Counted from the first letter of the stretch, positions 1-5,712 are shown. The stretch is 8,450 nucleotides of DNA from Bacteroidales bacterium Bact_20 (GCA_001603615.1 LUZL01000266.1:1-8450), one strand, 5' to 3'. Numbers and translations are program-made. The notes: generated by a model from the letters alone, not told the origin.

Positions 1-78
1 AAAGACAAAAGAAGAAAATAGATGGGGTTAATAATAAGAAATATTCATTAATTTTACTTTATAAAAACAATTTTTCAA

Positions 79-150
79 TATTTCTATCACCCCGACCATC
101 TCGGCTCAGCCTCTTTTGTAACAAATGCAGAGGGTGCAGTATGCCAGCAC
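79..150 (+). other. In-frame RHS core homology upstream of the usable start
   Basis: Read in the frame of the 151-1047 gene, this stretch gives YFYHPDHLGSASFVTNAEG followed by AVCQH, which is classic Bacteroidota RHS core wording. The frame is open back to position 52, with a TAA at 49-51. It contains no ATG, GTG or TTG before 151. Codons 52-78 are AT-rich and do not resemble RHS, so the homology breaks sharply near 79. This is either the left junction of a displaced cassette tip or the result of a deletion of the upstream shell. Confidence 0.75.
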
Positions 151-1047
151 TTGCAGTATTTGCCTTTTGGTGAGATATTTGTTAGCCAGCGAAATAGCGA
201 GTTTGACAGCAGGTATAAATTCACTGCCAAGGAGCTGGACAATGAGACCAGCTATACTTATTTCGGAGCGAGGTACTATGATAGCGATCTGAGTGTGTGG
301 CTGAGCGTAGATCCGCTGAGTGATAAGTATCCTAGCACGAGTGCGTATATGTATTGTGTGGGGAATCCAGTGATACTCATAGATCCGAATGGAGAGAAGG
401 TATATATAGTAGGTGATGCAGCGGATGAGGCTACTACACAATTGCAGAATAATTTTACAAATATTAAAATAACAAGAAACACAGAAACAGGTGAGTTGTC
501 ATATACTGGTAAAGCTAAAACATTAAAAGAACAATTTATAGTTAAAGCTATTGAAAGAACAGATATTGAAGTAAATATTATCGCTGAAAATCATCCAATT
601 TATTTGGATACTTATACTAAAACTGCTTCAGGTTCATATCTTGGGAATGAAATTATTAAAAATGAAGATGGAACAACTAAAGCAATAGGAAAACAATTTG
701 TAATTCCTGAAGAATTAGGTAAAATGGACTTAGCGGTTGGAGATAAAAAGACTGGAGGATATATGTTACATGAAGTAGCTGAAGCATATTATGGTTGTGA
801 AATAGCATTAGAAAGAAATGTAGGATCTCCATACGCACCTCTTTCAGGTAATACTTGGGCTGAAACACATAGAAGAGCAAATGACATATCATGTGGAGAC
901 TATTCACCAAAAAGAGTAAAAGCTAATAGATATCATATTTATAACCTTTCTATTCCTTTTAAATATGACCCATTTAATATGCCATATTTAGAAAAACCTG
1001 ATTCTTTAATTTATAAAAGAGAATGTCAAACAAATTATGGCAAATAA
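151..1047 (+). CDS. RHS core C-terminal tip with variable toxin domain (orphan, 5'-truncated)
   Basis: This is the C-terminal tip of an RHS-family polymorphic toxin. Counting from the TTG at 151, residues 1-82 are the conserved core: QYLPFGE, FDSRYKFTAKELDNET, YFGARYYDSDLSVWLSVDPL, AYMYCVGNP and the closing LIDPNGE. In this family the DPNG motif ends the shared core and a swappable toxin begins. Residues about 83-298 are that variable domain. It carries GGYMLHEVAEAYYG (H207, E208, E211) and, further on, TWAETHRRAND (H240), which suggests a zincin-like metallopeptidase-type fold. That assignment is inference. A full RHS protein has a shell of well over 1000 residues, which is absent here. There is no ATG start; the only early candidate is the TTG at 151, and RHS homology continues upstream to about 79. 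It may therefore be a silent tip that needs recombination into a full RHS gene. The 3' end overlaps the next gene by 11 bases, as in toxin-immunity pairs. No signal peptide is present. Confidence 0.8.
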   Translation: MQYLPFGEIFVSQRNSEFDSRYKFTAKELDNETSYTYFGARYYDSDLSVWLSVDPLSDKYPSTSAYMYCVGNPVILIDPNGEKVYIVGDAADEATTQLQNNFTNIKITRNTETGELSYTGKAKTLKEQFIVKAIERTDIEVNIIAENHPIYLDTYTKTASGSYLGNEIIKNEDGTTKAIGKQFVIPEELGKMDLAVGDKKTGGYMLHEVAEAYYGCEIALERNVGSPYAPLSGNTWAETHRRANDISCGDYSPKRVKANRYHIYNLSIPFKYDPFNMPYLEKPDSLIYKRECQTNYGK

Positions 1048-1573
1048 AATTATTTTTATTATTTTTTTACAATTATTTTTTAATTTAACTTATTGCTTAA
1101 ATAATTTTGATTTTAATTCAAGATTAATCCAAAAAGATACGATATCAACTCAATTCCAAGTAATATCGATAGAAAAAATTAAAGGTTATTCTTTACGCAA
1201 ATGTACAAATTGCAAATTAAAAAATAATAAATTTACAGATACTTATTATAGAGATAGCCTACCCCAATATTATAAATATAAACAAAAGGGTTACATGAGG
1301 GAGGCATATTTAATGGAAGTATTAATGATAAATACAAATTACATTTACCAAATAATTTCTTTGGAATATCCTAAAAAAGATAAAAAAAAATGTACTAAAA
1401 TAAAAATTGGTGGAGTTTATAATCTCAATGTAATTAGATACTATGAATATAATATAATTAGTGATTTCAGAGAAGAATTTATATCTATTGATGGCATTAA
1501 TTTTAAAGTAATGATTACAAGTGCTAATATATTAATCCCATTAAATATCAAGGGATTATATGTCTGTGATTAA
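1037..1573 (+). CDS. Secreted CxxC protein, copy 1; probable RHS immunity protein
   Basis: A 178-aa protein that I do not recognise as a characterised family. Residues 1-20 form a signal peptide (MANK, then a hydrophobic run ending LTYC), so the mature protein is probably periplasmic. A CxxC pair (CTNC, C56 and C59) follows the motif SIEKIKGYSL. Further on come REAYLMEV, a lysine-rich stretch leading into KIKIGGVYNL, and the closing LIPLNIKGLY. These blocks recur in the next two genes and define a paralogous family. The ATG lies inside the end of the RHS toxin gene, in another frame (11-base overlap), so translation is probably coupled. That position is typical of the cognate immunity gene. 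A YC at the end of the signal peptide is a poor lipobox, because Tyr precedes Cys; signal peptidase I cleavage after Cys fits better. The gene is confident; the immunity role is inferred from position. Confidence 0.82.
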   Translation: MANKIIFIIFLQLFFNLTYCLNNFDFNSRLIQKDTISTQFQVISIEKIKGYSLRKCTNCKLKNNKFTDTYYRDSLPQYYKYKQKGYMREAYLMEVLMINTNYIYQIISLEYPKKDKKKCTKIKIGGVYNLNVIRYYEYNIISDFREEFISIDGINFKVMITSANILIPLNIKGLYVCD

Positions 1574-1662
1574 ATCAAATAATAAATACATAAATATATG
1601 TTAAAAATTTAAAAATATGATTTTAAAAATAAAGAAATTGATTAAAAATAAAAATAACTAAT

Positions 1663-2226
1663 ATGAATAATAAGAGAATATTTTTTTTAATATTCAATAT
1701 TTTTTCAATAAATTATATTTATTGTTTTGATATAAATTCAGTAGCTACAGACTCAATTAAAAAAGATACTATACGAGCTAAATTCAAAATAACTTCTATA
1801 CAAAAAGTACAAGGATTCAGCCTATTTGAATGTGAGAAATGTACTTTCAGACATGTAAAGACAATAGGTATATATTATAAAAATAATGAAAGTGCTGATT
1901 ATTATTACAGAAGGCGAGGTTATATTAGAAAAGCATATTATATAACAGCTGAATTACAAGACAAAAATGCAGAATGTCAGATATATCATATTCTATCATT
2001 TAAAGAACCACGTGAGAGGAAAAAGGAAAGTGAAAAAATAAAAATAGGTGAAGTTTATGATTTAAAAGTAATAGAATACCCTATTAATAAAGATGAAATG
2101 CAATATATTAGTTCAAATACATTCGTAACTATAGATGGTATAGAATTCGATTTATGGAGTATCATGTGTGGAGTTCTTATACCTTTTAACTTAGGTGGTT
2201 TATATTATTATGAATTAAGTGATTAA
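1663..2226 (+). CDS. Secreted CxxC protein, copy 2; probable immunity paralogue
   Basis: A 187-aa paralogue of the preceding gene. It has a signal peptide (residues 1-21, MNNKRIFFLIF... ending INYIYC) and then DINSVATDSIKKDTIRAKF. The shared SIQKVQGFSL is followed by CEKC (C57, C60), IRKAY, ILSFKEPRERKKES, EKIKIGEVYDL, a TIDGIEF segment and the closing LIPFNLGGLYYYEL. It lies 89 bp after copy 1, in AT-rich DNA with no visible gene. Two DNA blocks are nearly identical to copy 3 (1689-1773 and 1990-2052), while the middle of the protein differs. This points to recent duplication followed by divergence or conversion. The mature product should be soluble in the periplasm. An immunity role against an RHS toxin, perhaps of a different variant, is inferred. 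Confidence 0.82.
   Translation: MNNKRIFFLIFNIFSINYIYCFDINSVATDSIKKDTIRAKFKITSIQKVQGFSLFECEKCTFRHVKTIGIYYKNNESADYYYRRRGYIRKAYYITAELQDKNAECQIYHILSFKEPRERKKESEKIKIGEVYDLKVIEYPINKDEMQYISSNTFVTIDGIEFDLWSIMCGVLIPFNLGGLYYYELSD
1689..1773 (+). repeat. Direct repeat A, copy 1 (signal-peptide region of copy 2)
   Basis: The 85 bases match 2281-2365 at 81 positions by hand alignment. They encode the end of the signal peptide through the KKDTI segment. In DNA this AT-rich, such a match indicates a recent duplication of the gene rather than chance. Confidence 0.85.
1990..2052 (+). repeat. Direct repeat B, copy 1 (KEPRERKKESEKIKIGE region)
   Basis: The 63 bases match 2573-2635 at 60 positions by hand alignment and encode the ILSxKEPRERKKES and EKIKIGE block. 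They form the second conserved island between copies 2 and 3, separated from repeat A by about 215 bases of diverged coding sequence. Confidence 0.85.
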
Positions 2227-2242
2227 TTTTAAAAAAGTTAAT

Positions 2243-2800
2243 ATGAATAATAAGAGAATATTTTTATTTTATTTATTGTTAATATTCAATATTTTTTCAA
2301 TAAATAATATTTATTGTTTTGATATAAATTCAGTACCTACAGACTCGATAAAAAAAGATACTATAAAAGCAAAATTTCAAATAAAATCTATTGAAAAAAT
2401 AGAAGGTAATAGTTTATATAGTTGCCCAAAATGTAAATTAGGAATTATTAAAATTCCCTCATATTATTACAAAGATAATAAAGCTATTGCATACCAAATA
2501 AAACAAAAGAGATTCATCAGAAAAGCATATTTAATAGAGGTAATAAACATAGAAGATAATAACCCATATGTAATTCTATCATTAAAAGAACCACGTGAAA
2601 GGAAAAAGGAAAGTGAAAAAATAAAAATAGGCGAAATATATGAACTACGAGCAATTAAATATTATGTCAAAGATAAAAAACCTAGTCATTTTATTTATTA
2701 TATTTCTTTAGATAATTTAGTTTTTAGTCTGAACTACGTAGGATGTAATTTATTATTGCCCATAAATATAAAAGGTTTGTACTATTATGAATTAGAATGA
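2243..2800 (+). CDS. Secreted CxxC protein, copy 3; probable immunity paralogue
   Basis: A 185-aa paralogue of the two preceding genes. A GTG at 2219 would add eight residues. The ATG at 2243 is preferred because it begins the same MNNKRIF as copy 2 and starts a clean signal peptide ending INNIYC. Then come DINSVPTDSIKKDTIKAKF, SIEKIEGNSL, CPKC (C61, C64), IRKAYLIEV, VILSLKEPRERKKES, EKIKIGEIYEL and the closing LLPINIKGLYYYELE. Only 16 bases separate it from the stop of copy 2, so the two are almost certainly co-transcribed. The central part (about residues 66-105) differs most from copy 2, as expected if that face contacts a variable partner. The function is inferred from the toxin upstream. 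Confidence 0.82.
   Translation: MNNKRIFLFYLLLIFNIFSINNIYCFDINSVPTDSIKKDTIKAKFQIKSIEKIEGNSLYSCPKCKLGIIKIPSYYYKDNKAIAYQIKQKRFIRKAYLIEVINIEDNNPYVILSLKEPRERKKESEKIKIGEIYELRAIKYYVKDKKPSHFIYYISLDNLVFSLNYVGCNLLLPINIKGLYYYELE
2281..2365 (+). repeat. Direct repeat A, copy 2 (signal-peptide region of copy 3)
   Basis: Partner of 1689-1773, with 81 of 85 identical bases. The four differences include a Gly/Arg-neutral region change of Ala to Pro in SVATD versus SVPTD. The flanking coding sequence downstream diverges quickly, so the high identity is local. Confidence 0.85.
2573..2635 (+). repeat. Direct repeat B, copy 2
   Basis: Partner of 1990-2052, with 60 of 63 identical bases. Two of the three differences are silent third-position changes; the other alters Phe to Leu in the ILSFKEP / ILSLKEP segment. 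Confidence 0.85.
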
Positions 2801-2802
2801 TC

Positions 2803-2912
2803 TTTTGATATAAATCATGTGTTATTACCATCTGCAGTGGGATATATATTGTTAGATATTTTGATAAATCATTGCAACTTAGCGTCCGCATTGGGAAATG
2901 TTTTATCAAATC
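2803..2912 (+). repeat. Degenerate tandem repeat of about 55 bp in the spacer after the triplet
   Basis: Two units can be aligned. Each has TTTTGATA, then AAATCAT, a 12-base variable stretch, and TC(C/T)GCA(G/T)TGGGA(T/A)AT: unit 1 around 2803-2846 and unit 2 around 2859-2900. The last motif matches at 12 of 15 bases between units. The start of a third unit (ATCAAATCAT) follows. Unit 2 is also flanked by a 9-bp inverted pair, TTTGATAAA at 2860-2868 and TTTATCAAA at 2902-2910. No gene is seen here, although the frame from 2801 stays open to a TAA near 2996 without a good start. The role is unknown; it could be a remnant of a duplicated segment. Confidence 0.45.
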
Positions 2913-2916
2913 ATTT

Positions 2917-2936
2917 TTCTCGCGGAGAATTTTTTT
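2917..2936 (+). terminator. Putative intrinsic terminator of the triplet operon
   Basis: The stem TTCTC / GAGAA (2917-2921, 2925-2929) with a GCG loop is followed at once by seven T. It lies about 115 bases after the stop of copy 3. The stem is only five pairs, so this is a modest call. It is the best terminator candidate between the triplet and the next gene. Confidence 0.35.
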
Positions 2937-2941
2937 GTTAC

Positions 2942-2966
2942 TTTTTTTGTGTAGTTGACAAAAAAA
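2942..2966. repeat. AT inverted repeat next to the terminator
   Basis: TTTTTTTGT (2942-2950) pairs perfectly with ACAAAAAAA (2958-2966) around a 7-base loop. It lies immediately after the putative terminator and ahead of the 3008 gene. It may help termination on either strand, but a stem of almost pure A-T pairs is weak. Confidence 0.35.
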
Positions 2967-3007
2967 ATATATTAAAAATATTCAAAAATATTCTTTAATT
3001 TTACCTA

Positions 3008-3403
3008 ATGAATAAAAAAATGAAAAAAATTTTTTTATTAATAATATTGTGTCTAATATTATTTTTATGTTTTAATCAAATACATAGATATAATATTTAC
3101 AATGGTAATATTATTATTTGTATAAATAATGAAATAGAAGATACGGTTTATGTTGAAATTTATTTAGATGATAGAAAAATATTATCAAATTTATTAACTA
3201 ATGGATATATACATAATTATAAATTTTATCCAATAAAGGTAAATTTTGGTAATCATAAACTGAAATTTAAAATAAATAATAAAGAATATTTTACCAAATT
3301 TTTTTCGTTGCCAATAAAATGGATTTATATTGGCATATTAAATGATAATAACAATTATGATATTAAAATTAAAAAATATTATAATCCTATAAAAGTTTTA
3401 TAA
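3008..3403 (+). CDS. Small membrane-anchored protein of unknown function
   Basis: A 131-aa protein that I do not recognise. After MNKKMKK there is one strongly hydrophobic segment (about residues 8-22, IFLLIILCLILFLCF). The rest, about 110 residues, is predicted to be outside the membrane. It has alternating hydrophobic and polar stretches suggestive of a beta-sandwich: VYVEIYLDDRKI, a basic IKVNFGNHKLKFKINN, then IKWIYIGIL. The form "short strand, DD-turn, GNHKLKFKIN" resembles small Ig-like domains, but this is only a resemblance. A second ATG at 3020 (MKKIF) is an equally good start. It sits between the CxxC triplet and an RHS core scrap, so an orphan immunity role is plausible but unproven. 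GC content is very low, like its neighbours. Confidence 0.7.
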   Translation: MNKKMKKIFLLIILCLILFLCFNQIHRYNIYNGNIIICINNEIEDTVYVEIYLDDRKILSNLLTNGYIHNYKFYPIKVNFGNHKLKFKINNKEYFTKFFSLPIKWIYIGILNDNNNYDIKIKKYYNPIKVL

Positions 3404-3432
3404 TTTTAAAATTTTAAAAGGAAATAAATTAA

Positions 3433-3507
3433 ATGAATATTAAATTTGACAGTAGGTACAAATTCACCGCCAAAGAGCTGGACAATGAGACCAGCTTCAC
3501 GTGTTGA
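3433..3507 (+). pseudogene. RHS core remnant, 24 codons
   Basis: A mini reading frame, MNIKFDSRYKFTAKELDNET followed by SFTC and a TGA. Bases 3445-3495 match bases 202-252 of the RHS tip upstream at 47 of 51 positions, and all four differences are silent third-position changes. The rest of the RHS core and any toxin are missing on the right. On the left the match stops just after an ATG AAT ATT AAA. This is the scar of a second RHS cassette whose toxin was lost, or a recombination end point. Its GC content stands out from the very AT-rich surroundings. Confidence 0.8.
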
Positions 3508-3530
3508 AATAAATTAAAATCCATAAAATT

Positions 3531-4028
3531 ATGAAATCAAAAATTAAAATTTTACTTTTTATTAGTTTGATATTTTGTGTCTTAATATCTTGTAATAAAA
3601 AGAGTGTAGACAATAATGAAAGCGTATCAGTCAAAGACACGATAGTAAATAATGAAAAATCAAAAGACTCCATAGCTGATAAAAAAATTGTAAATGTGGA
3701 ATTAGAAAAAAAGAATGCAAATAATCTAAAAATGCTGAGTGGCATTTGGGGAGAAGAAGGAGAAAATGCATTTTTTATTATAAAAGAAGATACATTACAA
3801 TATTTTGAAGATTTTGAAAGCATGAATGGTATTTATTATTTAATTACATACAAGAATGCTTTATTAACTATAAAAAATTTAGATGGCAAAATATGTCTTC
3901 AACATAAAGTGTTAAAATTAACCAAAGATAGTCTAATAATAATGTGGGAAGATGGTACTATAATGCCATTGATAAAATTTGGAGATGATACATGGAATAT
4001 ATCTGGTTCACATAATGAAGGAAACTAA
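3531..4028 (+). CDS. Small lipoprotein with lipocalin-like C-terminal domain
   Basis: A 165-aa lipoprotein. Residues 1-20 are a signal sequence ending in the lipobox LISC, with C21 the lipid-modified residue. Residues about 22-68 are a charged Lys, Asp and Ser-rich linker. Residues about 69-155 (LSGIWGEEGENAFFIIKEDTL... DGKICLQHKVLKLTKDSLIIMW) have the "G-x-W, repeated short strands, dG..., I.KLTkDSL" pattern often seen in lipocalin-like lipoproteins of Bacteroidota. That assignment is by eye. No run of acidic residues follows the Cys, so nothing in the sequence argues for surface display. The gene starts 23 bases after the RHS scrap, where an immunity gene would normally sit, so an orphan immunity lipoprotein is a reasonable inference. 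Confidence 0.78.
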   Translation: MKSKIKILLFISLIFCVLISCNKKSVDNNESVSVKDTIVNNEKSKDSIADKKIVNVELEKKNANNLKMLSGIWGEEGENAFFIIKEDTLQYFEDFESMNGIYYLITYKNALLTIKNLDGKICLQHKVLKLTKDSLIIMWEDGTIMPLIKFGDDTWNISGSHNEGN

Positions 4029-4102
4029 ATCATAATAGAATTTAATGTATTATGGATAAATTTAATAGAAATTATGGTTTTTAATTTACTAATTAAAAAA
4101 AT

Positions 4103-4630
4103 ATGAGAAGTAGAAGTACAAGTGTTATTATTAAATACATTTTTTTTATTTGTTTTTTGATGATATTTAATAATCTTTTTGCGGAAGATAATTTCAGAAA
4201 AAATAATAAAATTTTCCCCGATGATTGCGATACTTTATATTACATTACAGAGGAATATAGAGTAGAAAAAATCATAAAACTTCAAAAAAAAGATATTTAT
4301 CTGATTTATTTAACTAATTCCACAAGAGATAAAATTTATACTGTCATTTCTGTAAAATATGTTAATAAGAAACTGAGTGAATTATATAAAGAACTAAAAG
4401 AAATAAATGAAATAAATGAAGGTGAAATTTTTACATTTCAATTATATTATCTAAAACCACATTGCAAAGATGACATAATAATTGGAGATAAATATTTTTC
4501 AGGTTATTATTATATAAATGGAGAAAAAATATTTTTGCCACAAAATATAATAAAAGGAGATTTATTTATTACTCCAAATTTAAGCGTATTATATTATATT
4601 AATATTTTAGCCACTGATATAAATGAATAA
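4103..4630 (+). CDS. Secreted protein, possible diverged relative of the CxxC triplet
   Basis: A 175-aa protein with an N-terminal signal peptide (basic MRSRSTSVIIKY, hydrophobic IFFICFLMIF, probable cleavage after NNLFA). The mature part has CDTLYYITEEY, IYLIYLTN, YTVISVKY, INEGEIFTFQLYYL, a YINGEKIFL segment and LFITPNLSVLYY. In order and spacing this follows the triplet scheme: DTI..., AYLIEV, VILSLKEP, KIGEIYEL, IDGIEF and LLPINIKGLYYY. It lacks the CxxC and RKAY motifs. I read it as a distant member of the same family, which is inference from eye alignment only. It follows the lipoprotein gene by 74 bp and its last 8 bases overlap the next gene, suggesting co-expression of the two. Confidence 0.72.
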   Translation: MRSRSTSVIIKYIFFICFLMIFNNLFAEDNFRKNNKIFPDDCDTLYYITEEYRVEKIIKLQKKDIYLIYLTNSTRDKIYTVISVKYVNKKLSELYKELKEINEINEGEIFTFQLYYLKPHCKDDIIIGDKYFSGYYYINGEKIFLPQNIIKGDLFITPNLSVLYYINILATDINE

Positions 4631-5495
4631 TGATTTTATGAGAAATTTATTTTTGATATTATTTTTTATAAATTTTTTTGTAGCCTTGCATGCTCAAGAA
4701 AACTTAGTATATAATGGTAGTTTTGAAGAATATTATTATTGTCCATGTGAATTAAATAAGATAGATACTATTGCTTGCAAAGGGTGGCGGTCGCCGAATG
4801 ATGCAACACCTGATTATCTCAATAGATGTTGGGTAAACATAACTGAAAAATATTTTTGTGAACATAGATATGAAGAGCTTGCAAGCTACACTCAAAAAAC
4901 AGGTGATGGTTATATGGGTTTAGCATTGATAGGAGTTAAATATTTCTGGATGGAGCATATTCAAAGTCAGTTATTAGAGCCATTAGAAGCTGGCAAGCGA
5001 TATAAAGTGAGTTTTTGGGTACGCCTTGCCTATAAACATAGTGATTATGCCACATATAATATTGGTTTATATTTTTCAAAAGATCCAGATATTGTGGGTA
5101 AAAAATATAATGTATCAAGCTATTTGCGATACATGACACCAGAGCTACGTGCACATATAAAAAATCCAGATGGTAACTTCATAACTGATACTAACTGGGT
5201 AGAGATTAGTGGTATATATACTGCACAGGGTGGGGAGCAATATATAACGATAGGAATGTTTTGGGACGACACCCCAGCAATAGTAGAAGCATACAATAAA
5301 TATAAAGAAAATAATACAACCCATAATCAAAAACTTCTAAGCAAAGCGATAAAAAATAATTTATTAGCTGAAAATAAAAATGTTTATAAGTCAATGTATG
5401 AGTACATTCGTCGTTATTATAAATATTTCAAACCTGAACTGAAAATACCATATTACCTAATAGATGATGTGAGTGTAGTGAAATTAGAAGAATGA
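4623..5495 (+). CDS. Secreted protein with carbohydrate-binding-like (jelly-roll) domain
   Basis: A 290-aa protein. The signal peptide is probably MRNLFLILFFINFFVALHAQ, starting at the ATG at 4638. The ATG at 4623 overlaps the previous stop and adds five residues, so either start may be used. The mature protein opens with ENLVYNGSFEE, then CPCE, KGWRSPNDATPDYLNRCW, GDGYMGLALIG, LEPLEAGKRYKVSFWVRL, DTNWVEISGIYTAQGGEQYITIGMF and the closing YYLIDDVSVVKLEE. This order is the pattern of a galactose-binding-like / carbohydrate-binding beta-sandwich found at the N-terminus of many secreted or OmpA-type proteins of Bacteroidota. Here it stands alone, with no OmpA or sorting domain and with a Lys/Asn-rich insert (about residues 222-262) before the last strand. 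It ends the plus-strand gene run and faces dnaE. Its role may be cell-surface binding or another accessory to the RHS locus. Confidence 0.8.
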   Translation: MNNDFMRNLFLILFFINFFVALHAQENLVYNGSFEEYYYCPCELNKIDTIACKGWRSPNDATPDYLNRCWVNITEKYFCEHRYEELASYTQKTGDGYMGLALIGVKYFWMEHIQSQLLEPLEAGKRYKVSFWVRLAYKHSDYATYNIGLYFSKDPDIVGKKYNVSSYLRYMTPELRAHIKNPDGNFITDTNWVEISGIYTAQGGEQYITIGMFWDDTPAIVEAYNKYKENNTTHNQKLLSKAIKNNLLAENKNVYKSMYEYIRRYYKYFKPELKIPYYLIDDVSVVKLEE

Positions 5496-5517
5496 AAAAA
5501 TCCATTATATGAAATAA

Positions 5518-5709
5518 AATCTTCAATACCTTCCTTTCAGCGAGCTAACCATATCCAAGAAAAAACACCATGTTATCTCAAAATTCATCCATCTTGTTTT
5601 GTATAATCCGCATTTGGAAATGATTTCCAAACAATTCTGTATGAGCAATACACAAATTACCCTGGATAAAATCAAAATAGCATTTCAAATCAAGTACTAT
5701 TATAGATAA
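5518..5709 (+). pseudogene. Possible decayed RHS core scrap and unknown tail
   Basis: An open frame without a good start reads NLQYLPFSELTISKKK and continues to HVISKFIHLVLYNPHLEM... and FQIKYYYR, then TAA. LQYLPF and the following E match the RHS core (LQYLPFGEIFVSQR at the tip upstream). The third codon positions have drifted, and the bases match at only about half the positions. After about 15 residues the similarity ends, and I do not recognise the tail. This would be an older RHS scar than the one at 3433. A chance match of six residues cannot be ruled out. This spacer between the 4623 gene and dnaE otherwise contains only the palindrome at 5613-5631. Confidence 0.4.
5613..5631. repeat. 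Perfect 8-bp inverted repeat between convergent genes
   Basis: TTTGGAAA and TTTCCAAA pair around a TGA loop. Neither side is followed by a T-run, so it is not a classical terminator, although its position between convergent genes would suit one. The sequence leading into it, TCCGCATTTGGAAATG (5607-5622), matches 2885-2900 at 15 of 16 bases. Confidence 0.5.
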
Positions 5710-5712
5710 TAT

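Noticed and set aside
106..441. Minus-strand open frame of 111 codons opposite the RHS core
   Set aside because: It lies wholly opposite a clear RHS reading frame and shows no family pattern; it is a shadow.
1037..1110. Lipoprotein reading of the triplet signal peptides because of the conserved Cys
   Set aside because: The residue before Cys is Tyr in all three, which does not fit a lipobox; signal peptidase I cleavage is more likely.
2955..2985. TTGACA followed by TATATT as a promoter for the 3008 gene
   Set aside because: The spacing is only 7 bases and Bacteroidota promoters use a TAnnTTTG element, which is not seen at the right distance.
2801..2998. Open frame of about 65 codons after the triplet (SFDINHVLLPSAVGY...)
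   Set aside because: No ATG and no recognisable domain, and it overlaps a degenerate DNA repeat and a terminator-like hairpin, so it is better read as non-coding spacer.
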